64,000 bases of DNA, taken from contig OX246738.1 of the NCBI GenBank assembly GCA_945910005.1, positions 20,665,686 to 20,729,685 of the forward strand. Reading direction: 5' to 3'. Below, in pieces: positions 45,115 through 57,500 of this stretch. Made by a program: the position numbers and the translations under genes. Under the pieces are notes generated by a model, which was given only the letters and a program-made list of their open reading frames with translations, did no database searches and was not told where the DNA came from. The stretch comes from Isoperla grammatica (Eukaryota; Arthropoda; Insecta; Plecoptera; Perlodidae). Every line of letters begins with the position of its first letter. The first letter of the stretch is position 1.

Positions 45115-45858
45115 ACTAGGAAAACGCTCTGTTTGACGCGTTGATAAGCGAGCGCGTCAATATCTACGAACTTTCTGGCGAAAAGATTTCAATGCTAATA
45201 CAAACAACAATTAACAACAATTCAAGAATGCGCATTGCAAAAATGTTTCTAATTTCCATAGCTATTATACTTCCCGACATTGTTGGATGCAGTGCAATGT
45301 GCGTTGCTAAGAATTTTCGCTGTCATGTTTTCGCCGCGGTCCGCCACCGTTACTAACAGTTATTGACAGCAATAGAAATGTAATTTCTGCCTCTTATACG
45401 TATCGGATCGCGTTTACATTAGTATATTCGTAACCGGACAAAAATTTACTATAACATAGCCACCTCATATTTTGCCGTAACTGTGTTTCAAAAATATATT
45501 TTCGAGTAACTTTTGTGTAACTTTGCCAATATTTATCAGATTGCCATTACATTAACATATTCGTGACTGGAAAAATCCGTAGAAAAATCTGGCTATCTCA
45601 CATTTTGCCGCCATTTTGTTTCAGAAAAATATTTTGCAGTAACTATGGTGTAACTTTGTAACTTTTCGAACGATTTTGCCTCAAAACTATACACCTTCAA
45701 TCCACATCGAGGCTTGTGGATGGTCCAAATTTCAAGTTGATCGGACTTTCCGTTCGACCGCTATCGACGGACATAAAAACAAAAAAAAAAAAAAACAAAC
45801 AAAAAAACAGAACGAAGTGCCATAAGAGTCAAGTGGAAACGCTCGCTTCGCTCGCTTA
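45115..45858 (+). repeat. 750-bp repeat family, copy 3
   Basis: Begins ACTAGGAAAACGCTCTG and ends AAACGCTCGCTTCGCTCGC, preceded by an A-rich tract. Matches copy 2 (19410-20121) over its length. The TTG-initiated 71-codon frame (45141-45356) is open here too. Confidence 0.8.
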
Positions 45859-45908
45859 ATAATTAACATGACGTCTCTCAGTTTGTAGTTTGTAGTGACA
45901 ACATAATA

Positions 45909-45930
45909 TGTATATATATATATATATATT
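45909..45930 (+). repeat. TA microsatellite
   Basis: Short (TA)n tract. 45931-46624 holds nothing recognised. Confidence 0.9.
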
Positions 45931-46624
45931 TTAATTTATTTTCTCACCCTAGAGTTTGACGAGCGGAACGAAATACCATACAAAGTGCAGCTTGACTTTA
46001 ATTATATTGAAAACGCTGGCTAGTGACGTGTACAAATGTATGCCAATTAACAAAGTTTTCTTTAGATGCAAAAGTTGGCAATCAACTGGAGAGACAAATG
46101 GCTTGCGTGATCATAATTTATAATCAAACTTCAGCATATAGCTTTAAAAACCAACATTGATATCACTACGTCCAAACTCATGTAATTTATGTTTAAAACC
46201 GTTTTGGTTCAATAGTAATTGGATCAAACATCTAGCGTGGGCGTGGGCTATGAGTAGAGATGCAAGAAAATGGTTTTATTTTTCTTCACTTTTCGTTTGA
46301 GAAATTGAGAATTATGGTGTTTTGGCTTTTGTGGCGTTATTGTTTTTTTAATCGAAAATCATGTTTTTACATAAAATCATTGATAAAACTAAAAAAGGTT
46401 ATATTTTCTAAACTATTAGGCCTATATGTGCATGGCCCTAAATGTAGGCCTATATACATAGTGATGGGCATCAAAGATTAGATTAGACTGCAGAGAAGTA
46501 AGTGGTAATGATGCGGACTGCTTATTTTCGCTTTTATCTCGTAATTCTTGTGAAGATTTGAACGGAAGGGAATACAAAATTACGAATTACTGTTAATAAT
46601 GGTGTTATTTTGCTTGAAAGTGGC

Positions 46625-47544
46625 AATTGACGAGTGGTGATAGGCGGAGCTTGCGCCGAGTACTGTGTCACGTGACTAGCAGTTGGGAAAAGTCCCTACT
46701 GTCCGGACGGATCCACGCAAAACACATCCACACTTATCTCGTTCTAGCTGGTATAATATTCATTTTTAAGATATAACCTGAAAAACATAATTAGTTCACA
46801 TACCAGTGGTCAATATAAAGGTTATTTCAAAATTATAGACGAAGTAGTTAACTTGTTATAACAATTCACGCACTGAAGAGGATAAAATGAGCAAGGTGTG
46901 TTTTGTTTTTTCATCTACAACTGGCGAAAAACTAATGATCGGATTTGGACGAGAGTTTCTTAAGAATACGTACCAATAATGTGAGACAATAAGCAAATAA
47001 ACTTTCAAGATAGAAAATGCCCAGAACGAAAATTCATAGCATGCACTAATATGCAAGGTGCTTAGTTTCACGGTCAAAACCGCTACTTTTGAGGCCCAAC
47101 CGCTACACCCTGCATATTATTGCATGCTATGAATTTTCGTTCTGAGCAATTTCTATCTAGAAAGTTTATTTGTTTATTGTCTCAGATTATTGGAACACAA
47201 GCTAAAGAAACTCTCGTCAAAATCCGATCATTAGTTTTTCGCCAATTGAAGTTGAAAAAACAAATCACGCGTTGCTCATTTTATCCTTTTGATGCGCGAA
47301 TTGTTATAACAAGTTAACTAATGGGTCTATAATTTTGAACTAACCTTTATATTGACCACTGGGATGTGAACACACTACGCTTTCCTAAAGGTTTTACCTG
47401 AAAAGTGAATATTATAACAGCTAGAACGGTATAAGTGTCGTACATTAAGCGCGTGAAAGCGCAACAATTCGCGGATTTGTCCCAACTATGGGCGCCACGT
47501 TCCTTCGTGACGTCAGGGGGCGGGTAAATCACCACTCGTCAATT
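46625..47544. mobile_element. 920-bp fold-back element
   Basis: Ends AATTGACGAGTGGTGAT and its exact complement (47528-47544). Two arms of about 440 bp are inverted copies of each other with roughly 10-15 percent divergence by eye, including matching blocks such as GAAAATTCATAGCATGCA, CGATCATTAGTTTTTCGCCA and TTGTTATAACAAGTTAAC. The loop is near 47075-47100. The two short frames 46856-47077 (-) and 47120-47317 (+) are mirror images and not independent genes. Confidence 0.85.
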
Positions 47545-48383
47545 ATGGTGTTATATCGGGAATAAACTCATAATTCGTTTTATAAGCATTTTATGGTGTT
47601 ATTTTGCGATTTGAATCTGAATCCCAGTGACGCATAGCGTAAAGAAATGTTGAAACCAGCACTCTAGAGTGTTTTGTCATACTTTTCGTTTTATCGCGCA
47701 TTGCGAAAAACTTGCATCTCTAGCTATGAGTGTAGGCGTGGGCTTGTGAGACATAAAAATACCGTACATTAAATTTAAAATCAACCCTTTAATCTAATTT
47801 ACAGTGTTTCCAAGACATTTTATTACATTCCCCACTCATTATCTCTGTTTTCACGGGCGTATACACAATATTATGGTTAGTATTTAAGTAAAACGATTTC
47901 TGTTTTACGAGTTCAATAAAATTATTATGTTTATTGTGCATTATCCCGAAGCGATTTAGTAAGCAATCAAAACAACGTACAGAAAACTTAAGACAATCTT
48001 ATTTATGAAATGGATAACACTTATTGAGGGTCAGCACCTTTGTCGAGCGTGTTAATCGAAGAACAATTATTAGCCGTGAAATATTTGACAGTAAGATTCC
48101 ATTAGTAAATTGACTCATTTTATCGTTTCAAGATGGCTTTTAAGGAATATTGTTAAAATCGAATCCGTATAAAGTTGCGATTACTGGATTGATATTAATT
48201 TTTTGTCAACGTTCTACTAAATGTTTATAATTTCATGTGACTTCCATTGGTCGAAATCAGTTGTATATACAATGTATGAATAGATAAATAAAAGACATTC
48301 GACTTAAGATAACGAAAGCATAATGCGTGCTTTGTCTAAGCCAATGCCCCTTTGGCTCAATACTCGAAAGTACTACCAATAAC
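47545..48383. other. AT-rich DNA, nothing recognised
   Basis: Contains TATGGTGTTATTTTGC at about 47592, which also occurs just left of the fold-back element at about 46600. Confidence 0.4.
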
Positions 48384-50305
48384 CAGTGGCGTCACTAGGG
48401 GGTTTTGGGGGGGGGGCTGCGCCCCCCCAATCGCAATCTGCGCCCCCCCAATAATTTCCTCGTTCAATCAATTTTATTGCTTAAATTTCCAAATTTAAAG
48501 CTCTAGCGTGTATCTTTAAAAAATCGAAGATCAAGTCTTTTGATCAACAATACTTACATATATTATAATATTTCGTTAATAATTATGACATGCTAATGGC
48601 AATTAATCAAGCCTTCATTGATTAAAATATAACCGTTAATCAGCATTTATCTCCTGCATATAATTTATGAAAGGTATTTAATATTATTACATTTTGTACC
48701 ACAAAGAGTGGTCACTTTATTGACAGATGTTCTTTAGATGGAGTTTTGTGACAAGTCGTATTAGTGGATAGTATAATATGTCTAATCTTTTGTAAAGTAA
48801 TTGAGCAATGACTGATATTGTTATCTTATAAATTAATAATTAAAATACTATAACAAATATACCGTGACAATCATAATATTATTTCATGCAATCAGCCTTC
48901 TGGTATACTAAAATAGTTGTGTGTGTATAAAGTCCTTTTTAGGGCCGCTCTATTATCCTTATGATTCCCTTGCTCAAATCGCTGTAAAGGCTGTTTCAAA
49001 GCGCCCGTGTAGCCCGCGCAAGTCCAATCAAGTAGATACTTGCGCCCAGGGGCGGACTGGCAGGTCCCCTGAAAATATCTGACGCTAGGCCTATATAGAT
49101 TATGAAACAATAGTAAGAAGAGCATAATATGTATCTCATGTCAGTGAAAAGGGACCCATAGAGTTATATAGACCATCTAGAAGTGCTACAAAGATTTCCG
49201 CTTTCGTCCTCAGAGCTTACTTTTTTATAGTTTAGTTTGAAATATAAAACATGCCAGTGCTGGAAATTTCTTTAATTTAATTTTTTTAATTGGTGTCACA
49301 GTTCAACATGTTGTTCGACACACCTATCATCATTTATCGATTTTTACACGTGTTTATATGCGTTCTAGACAAATTAATAGGAAACAAGAACCCTCAAGAT
49401 TTGTACTTGCTAGCTCGCTACTTGAGAGTGACTTTTGATAGTTTGCGAGTAAACTTTGTTATTATCTGAAAGTACCATTTTGCCCATTTATAATAGAATA
49501 GGCTCATGTAAAAATGAAATAGAGTTTTCAAGTCGTGTGTCATTACAAACCCACTTTCCGTAAAATAGCTGACTGAAAATCAGGTTGATCACGTGTCTAT
49601 AAGCGTTCAAAATATTAAAAACGAACCTTGTGGCAATATCTATCGGCGCCTACTGAAATCCGATCCAGCGCAGCACTAGCCATAAGATTACTTCTCAAAT
49701 GACAGGATCGAACTCCTATCCTAGACCTATGACGTAAGGAATTATCAGTGTAATATTGACTTTACTTTAACTGTTTTTCATGATAGGATTTCGCCTCAAA
49801 ATGCGTTTTAGTCCACTATGCATCATGCAGGGCCGAAAATTGTTTCGCCTTCGGCGACGTTGCCTCCGGCGGCAGGGGCTTCGCCCCCGACCCAGCTGCA
49901 TACCCAGCTACAACACTCGTTACGAGTTCAAATTACACGATGCGAGTGGAGCGAGTGGACAACTACCAGTTGATATTTGTAGAGGGTTGGGAAACAATTT
50001 AGTTTGAAATATACAACTGCCAGTGTTGGGAAAGTTTCTTCATCAATTTCGTTTTTGAAAGTGGTGTTCACAGTTCAACACGTTGTTCCACATAACTATC
50101 ATCATGTATCGATTTTTAATTGTGTTTATATGCGTTCTAACAAAATGGTAAGCTGAAAAATTTTCACCTCCGGCGGCTGGGGCTTTGCCCCAGACCCCTT
50201 AAAGCTTCGCCAAGTCCCGGGGCCCCTTTTCCGTACGGGGCCGTTACCCCCCCAGTCCGCCTCTGCTTGCGCCCCCCCAATCCCAGTTTCCTAGTGACGC
50301 CCCTG
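48384..50305. mobile_element. hAT-like element with a nested second element
   Basis: The left end is CAGTGGCGTCACTAGG and the right end (complement) CAGGGGCGTCACTAGG. A perfect 8-bp target duplication CCAATAAC lies at 48376-48383 and 50306-50313. Without the nested insertion the element is about 695 bp, with C/G-rich ends and no transposase frame. Confidence 0.9.
49047..50265. mobile_element. Nested hAT-like element
   Basis: Ends CAGGGGCGGACTGG and (complement) CAGAGGCGGACTGG, flanked by a perfect 8-bp duplication CTTGCGCC (49039-49046 and 50266-50273). It carries an internal diverged direct repeat of about 150 bp (49223-49375 and 49995-50147) and two similar CGGCGGC-GGGGCTT blocks. No transposase. 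Confidence 0.9.
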
Positions 50306-50313
50306 CCAATAAC

Positions 50314-53300
50314 ATCATATCACTGTGTGCATGCACTACGCACATGACGCACTTATAGCGGTGGTTTATAGTATATTTATTTATAGTCATAAAGGCACTA
50401 GACACTAGTTCTAGTACCAGTCGGCGGTTTAAGCCTATATTACTTACACTTCACACTACCCACTTAACTTCTTATCTCGGTAAGTGAATCCGTATGTTTT
50501 ATTTGTTTGCGTCCTAGTGCAGGTTTTTGTTTTCGCACAGTTTTATTGTTTGTTGTGTAATAAGATATTTTCCGTAACAGTTTTAACGAATGCAGTAGAC
50601 AAGAAACGAACATAAGTACAAACAGATTTAAAAATAAATTTGGCGGATGCAACAATCGTAATATCCATAATTAATTACGGTTATCATAGATCCGAACATA
50701 CACAATATGAGAAAGATGTTCACCTGATAAAGCTTGTTCACTGGAGGGGTTTTTGAACAGGACACGGCTTATTAATTTATGTTACCTGTTACTACAACCC
50801 GCTTGGTTAGGTCAATGTATCGCTTTAATTTATTCGATTGCTCCACATGGCATTAATTCCTTTAATCACAAACTACCATCTCAGTGATAGATCTAATGTG
50901 TTTATTGTGGTATGTATGTGATTTCACATTTCGATTGAGATGGAGGGAGAGTGAATGTTTCGTTTTTACGTACACAACACAATGCACTATTTGGGAAATT
51001 TAAAAAATTGTTTTTTTTTTCGTGAAGAGGTGATAGTCTTGTTATAAAAGAAAACCCTTTCACACTCCAAACGTAATAAGTTGTGACTTACTATCTTATC
51101 TATAGTCTAACAGTGCATACAACGAATAATGTGACGTAACAAGACTTCACAAAGCATATTTTATCCTCAAGAGAATGTAAACATGAAGGTAGCTTAAAGT
51201 GTGTATAGTTACTTTAAAATATTTTGTACATTTTGTGTGTTTTTTATTTTGCTATTAACTGGTACAATCTATAACATGCTTAATATGTATTGTTAGCCTA
51301 CATTCTTTTGCAATCTATTCCACAAAATTTGTAATAATATGTTTGTATATTAAAGCAATCTTTAGTTTGAATTTTTCTCGTTAAGTTTATATAGTATCGA
51401 AATTGATTCTGACATCCTAGTATACACTGCTACACCCGGTTTATCAGAGTAAGAACACGCTGACCAAATACAGATTCTTTCATCGAAAATTTTATTCAAT
51501 TTGCTGCAAAAATGCATCATCTTACCACAAGTGCGCATACAAATAATTGTGCATGTTAGAAGAAAATACCAACGTATCGTTTGTTACAGAAAAGTATATT
51601 TAAAAAATACAAAGGACATTTATTTCCTTTGTGTTAACAAAATCAACAATGACGTTTATATTTCAGTAGATTATATTTAAAATTGAACGATCCAAATTAA
51701 TTTTCAATTCAATGTTCATTCAAATGGCACATAAAACCTTGTAAATATAGTACGGAAATTAGGCTATTTATTCCGTCGTAGTATGCTGTAGATACGGTAG
51801 GCTACTTACAAGTGCATGACTGCAAGTGTTTGAGCCCATGTATGTCCCTAGCGAAGGGACTGTGCGTGTCACAGAATAGTGACCATTTCATTATTGAGTT
51901 AGTGCGGCTGTTGGTCGACGTAGGATCGTCCTAATATCAAGGATCGTTTGGTCCCATTCCTAGCGGTCCTAAATCTGAGTTGCTGTATCGGAGGAAGAGT
52001 TAAACAGCCGAGGCATTGTATTTCTATCTTCTTTAAACGCATTTATCTTTCAAGTCTAGTGAATGAATTCCCTTTGTGTGGGAGCCACGATGTTCGTGAT
52101 TTTGAATTGTGCCCGTGAGACTGGAATCTTGATTCGAGAACGGGCCACCGAGCTACAGCCACGATAGCCCTGGTTAGCTCGGGCGACAACCTCCACCGAA
52201 TGGCAAATGAGTCCCGACGTCCGCCCCACTACTGTTTCTGTATCGATTTGCCCCTAGACGTTTCTTTCCACAGCAGCCAGGAAACAAAAGAAGAGAGTCC
52301 AAAACAAAACGAAAGGAGAAAAAAGACAAACTCTTTTTTTTTTTACATGTAGACATCCGAAACAAAACGACGCTCCCAGGAATTCCAAATTACTTTTTCT
52401 GTTTCGACAAACGCCGTTGAAGAGGAGTTAGTCGAGGGGTGAGTGGGCAGGGGTGGGGGAGGGTGGGGGAGTGGGGAGGGAGCCCACCAGTCAGGCTTGC
52501 TGCTTGTCTATTGCCTGACGGGAGAAGACATTATGATAAACTTCATTTGTTTTTAGTATTCCTTCGGCTCTTGGTCCATATCTGTGTTTTTCCTCCGAAA
52601 AGTCATTTGGTTTCTTCAATTGGAAGTGATGCGTATGAAGTAGCTGGCTGGGTTGAGGGTAATGAACCAGCTGATGTGCATCGCACTTGAAGCAAGGGAA
52701 GCAACGAAGGCGATGGGAACTTGTCACATGCCACTACTATCGGCTGTCTGTCAAAATAATGAGACGAGCCGAGACGCGTGCCGTCCTCCAAGACATCTGC
52801 TCAGCGCGCCACACGTCTGGGCACACACACCGCGGAATGGAAGATAATATTGTGTTCTGTCGTGAAAGAAGCTGGTGTTTGTATGACATTTAGTATTGGT
52901 TCGTCATATTCGATTAACATAATGTTGAGCCTCCTTGAATTCTAAAAACAATTCTCAACTCTTTTGTTATGCAAAATGGGTCTTTCTTGCGTTGCATCGT
53001 ACAGACATGACGGTAAAATAATATAAACGAACTTTATTTTTAACTAAAATGTTTCTGGTAACTAGCCCTGAAATTTGTAAGTTAGAGAATAATCAGTTGG
53101 GGAGAGCATGGCAGCCAATGCTATTGTCTTAATATTTGGTTACCCGTATTTCGATGAGCTTCTAATATATTTATTATTTATATTACTTAGCGTTGTTCAG
53201 TATATCAACGTTTATTGTCCAGCAAATGAAAAGTGTTCATAATTTTAAGTTTAACTCAAAACAAATTTAAAAATACACAACAGATGTGTTCATTGAAGTT

Positions 53301-54360
53301 CTTGCTTGACAAAATCACGGTCTACTATAGGTTCACCCCAGCAGTGTACTCAATCCACGAATGTCTCGTTATCATTTTTATCTATATACTTTTATCACTC
53401 GTCGTATTGATACTTTATTGATAACATATGACCATGCCCAACCAATGTAATAAATGAGAGAAACATCCAAACAATGCAACACATAGACTAGATGCATTCT
53501 GGTATCAAGAAAATAAACTTGTTAAGGGTTTAGCTGTCAATTTTCATTGTTGTTTTATTGTTATTATTCATCAATGGCGCTGAAAGGAGGTTGCTTAGCA
53601 GCCATATCCAATTATCCATGTTAGTTTTGAGTCCTCTTTTCAAAAACAACATAACATTAACCCGTACCACTCTTCACATGTATAACATATTATAGCCAGA
53701 GATCAGTATGTGATTAGATTCTGTTGCATTTATGCAAAATAAGAAACAACACTTTATTCTAAACACTGTGATAACCAATGATAAATCGTATCCCTACTTT
53801 GGAACGGACGACTTCGAGTCACAGTTCTTCCGACTGTTGTAACGTACGTACGGGTTATGTGTGCTCTCTCTCATACATACGAACCAGCACACCGTATTTA
53901 TATGGGATTCTAGACGTTGAATATCACACAATTATTACTGTATAGCCACGTAAAATATTGACTAGTCGTTCCTAAGCCCAGCTTACATTCAAAATTTGAA
54001 TACTAAATTTAGTTTCGGTCTATTGTACGCAAAATTCAATACAAGAGATGTATGTGGCTTCAGAGATGTGGGCCGTGTTAAATATGCAGCCTCAATAGTT
54101 GGAGTCTGAGGCTTGTAAAGCGTAGCAACAGTAGAGTAGAGACATGGGCTGGGCTTCATTATATTACCGACTGAGGTGGTAAATGCACGGGCTCACACTA
54201 ACTGCTAACTAACCCATGGTATGGCCGTGATCTTTACCCGATTTAGCAACGACGCTAATCGAGACGATGAGTAGATGATCTTGCAACTAAGTGGGTGGTC
54301 TTTAAATACAAATTTATTTTATTTATTTTATTTATATATATTTTTTTTATTAATATGTTT
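50314..54360. other. Unique DNA without a recognised gene
   Basis: AT-rich. G-rich tract at 52441-52490. Overlapping short frames on both strands at 52439-52893 show no domain. A tRNA-like A-box remnant on the minus strand near 52150 is too degraded to call. Confidence 0.4.
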
Positions 54361-54540
54361 CATTTCATTTCATTTCATTTCATTTCATTTCATTTCATTT
54401 CATTTCATTTCATTTCATTTCATTTCATTTCATTTCATTTCATTTCATTTCATTTCATTTCATTTCATTTCATTTCATTTCATTTCATTTCATTTCATTT
54501 CATTTCATTTCATTTCATTTCATTTCATTTCATTTCATTT
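54361..54540 (+). repeat. Pure CATTT (TTTCA) pentanucleotide repeat, 36 units
   Basis: Exactly 180 bp of uninterrupted repeat. It follows an AT-rich TTTA tract. The long FHFIS-type frame across it is an artefact of the repeat. Confidence 0.97.
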
Positions 54541-57500
54541 TTTACTATTTTATTAACTTTATACTAAGATGAACAAACGCCCCATAATATAACTGCCTGC
54601 TAAACTGCTAAACAATACAACGTGATATTAGATCAGTTGTGTCGAGATACAAAACAGGCAAAAAGTATAAAAGAAAAATAATATAGTCGGTATTTTATTC
54701 ATAACATAGGAGTAAGTTTGTATCCAGTTAACTTGCCGCACGTTCTATTGATATCTTTAAATGATAAACCAACCTTATTTACTATTATTAACTAGGCTGA
54801 ATTCAGCTTGGATAGATTAGTACCTATGAAAATGAGGGCTGCTCGCATTTGTTGCATAATGTCAACGCATATTCTGGTTGGACAAGTGGAGTTGCTAGCC
54901 AGTTCGACTCCTTCTCAAAAGACTTGCGAATGGTGTGAATCGCCCGCTTTAACAAGAGGCGAGTTATAAGCGCGGTATCAAGGTATACATGCTATTACCA
55001 TATTAAATGCGGCCCCTGATAAGTCGGGAAATAGATGTTTTGCGTGTTGCCAATGGTCTCGAACTTACATCGTAGGAGAAGGGGAGAGAAAAGCGGTAGA
55101 GGAGAAATTGATGTCGAAAAGAAGAACGAGAACTCCTCAATGTTTGGCATGTCAGAGATAAAAAGAATACTCTTCTTGTTTAATTTAGATTGCAACAAAA
55201 TGTTTTTTACGACACCGTTAATATTTCTTTATTTATAGCATTTCGTGTTCGTAGAATACGGGGAAATGTTTTATATAAAAGTGGAGCGAGAGTAGAAACT
55301 CATAACGAGTTTATTGACCCAATCAAGGAGATGTTCTCAACATTTTTATTGTATTTGGAATAATGTGCCAATTAGAAAACAGATTAAAAGTAATAATTAG
55401 AGAAACATTACAGTTTTTAATAACTAGTAAATTAAAGTAGATTAACGCAACAAAACTTTCTGCCATTTCTTTATGAGGGTATAATAAAGCTAAACAGTCA
55501 CATGTTCAATTAAATTTCCCTGTTTTCACTATTTCTGATCGCGATGATGTTGATTCAAGAATGACCATCGTATACTATATTCTATTCTTGTATTAATTAT
55601 CTGCCATTAAAAATTTGTTTTTGTTGTATCCATATATATGTTTTAACATTGTGCCATAATCCTCGACGTAATTCGATTACAGAAGAAATTTACGTTATTT
55701 ATATCAGTTTAATCTCCAATTATCAATAATCAAAAAGAAATAGTAATTTTAATTTATCTCGGAAAACTACATATTTTGTGAACTTCTCTTGTATCGTGAT
55801 TATGCAATTGAAAACGTAAATAATGTTCAATTTAAATTTGGATTTTTGAGTTGCCAACTATAGACATGAAACGTGTGCGATGGAGCTCTGTATATAGTTA
55901 TAAACCACCCTGGTTAAAATGGGTCCCACGTACGTCTGAGCTACACTAGATTCTTTAGTCGACCGACATTGACGCATATTAAGAACGTTCATTAGTTCAA
56001 CTTGTAGTCAGTCCAAGCCAAGTGTTTCGGTAATTAGAGCCATTGTGTTTTTGGACTTACTCCTACCAAGGTTTCTCTTGTGCAAATAATACAATAGGCA
56101 CAATTCAGTTCAATTATCGTCACACAAATTATCAGAGCACAAAGCCATAAGATCTTATGCTAGGGTCTTAAAAACTAACAACAGAACGAAAGTACGTGCG
56201 TGGGGTGCACAACGGTTAAAACATTGTTACACGCGATGAAGTAAGAAACCATCGGGTGGCCTTTGTAAAATCGCGTCTCGTTCAAACTAAGATAATCGGA
56301 GTGGCCTGCCCGCGGCAGATGGTTAAAGACGGTGTCGGAATCACAATTGATTGGACAGCTACAACTTCCTAGGCCATGTTTCCTGTCTCATCTCTCGAAA
56401 TACGACCAAAGAAGGGTCACTCGCTGGTCCATTGAAAGCTGTCTAGGCATCCGCCTGCTATTATGATATCCACAAGTTCTTCGACATTCTCAAAGTGTCT
56501 GGCCTATCTCGGTCGTTGCAAGCCGTCAGAGCCATCTGGAGTCGAACAATAGACACTATTGTCCGCGCGGAGAGTTCTCAAACCAAACTCCCTCTCCACT
56601 CAAAAGGGAAATCAGTCTGACTCTGTCCTTTGTAACGTTACATAAAATATCACTTTCTCGCAACTTGCGCTATTTCCGTTTAGCGCTGAATGCACTTTGA
56701 AAGTTTACGCACAAACAAAGCTCATTTTAAGTGAATACTTTCCACTTGATATTTTCCTTTGAAGATAGCTAAAATGATGAACAAAAGAAGTTGTTGGGCG
56801 AAGCTTCGAACACAATCATCTTTCTTTGGGGCGTGAAGGAGTTGTTGATCAATTACCTCTCGTTGTTGGCCCTCTCGCTCTCCAGGGCCGGGGCTTCTCG
56901 ACAGTCCAAGTGGCCGTGAGTTCAAGTGCTCCTTCAAACACTGACCTCTCGAGCCTCCATCACCACCGCCTCCCGTCCCGCGCGGGGGCCGGAAACCGAG
57001 CCCCCACTTTACACGACGCCGTTTTCGGTTGCATTAATGCATTTTAGTACTTGCATGCGAGGGGAAAAGATGTTCGCTAAATAGCTAGGAGCAAGGAAAG
57101 TGGCTTTGAGATTTTCTCAAGTGCCTTTCTTTATTTTCCGCCACGTTTCCTTGAATTATGAATTTTTCTTCCATCTCCGTAGCCTCCCCCGCGTATGAAG
57201 AATAAAGCAATAGATTGCGAGGAGCCACGCTATTTATTGCATATGGTATAAGGTTGTGGAGGGAGGGAAGGAGGGGTGAAAAGAAAAGGGGGTAAGAGAT
57301 GATGTGCAGAGTAGAATCTTTTGGTGGGGCTCATAGGCCGGAAATATTTGAAAATAGGTCGTCATTCATATAAGACGTCAAGGTTCCGACCTGCCTTTAT
57401 GTGGACATTACCCAAATTGAAAGGAAAAAAAAAATAACCGAATAAGAGACGAAAATAATAAAAAACATACAGTTGCATTAGGCAAATGGAAAGTTGGGCA

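Noticed and set aside
46856..47317. Two divergent small genes
   Set aside because: They are the same sequence read on the two inverted arms of the fold-back element.
54275..54567. Phenylalanine/histidine/isoleucine-rich protein
   Set aside because: Pure translation of the pentanucleotide repeat.
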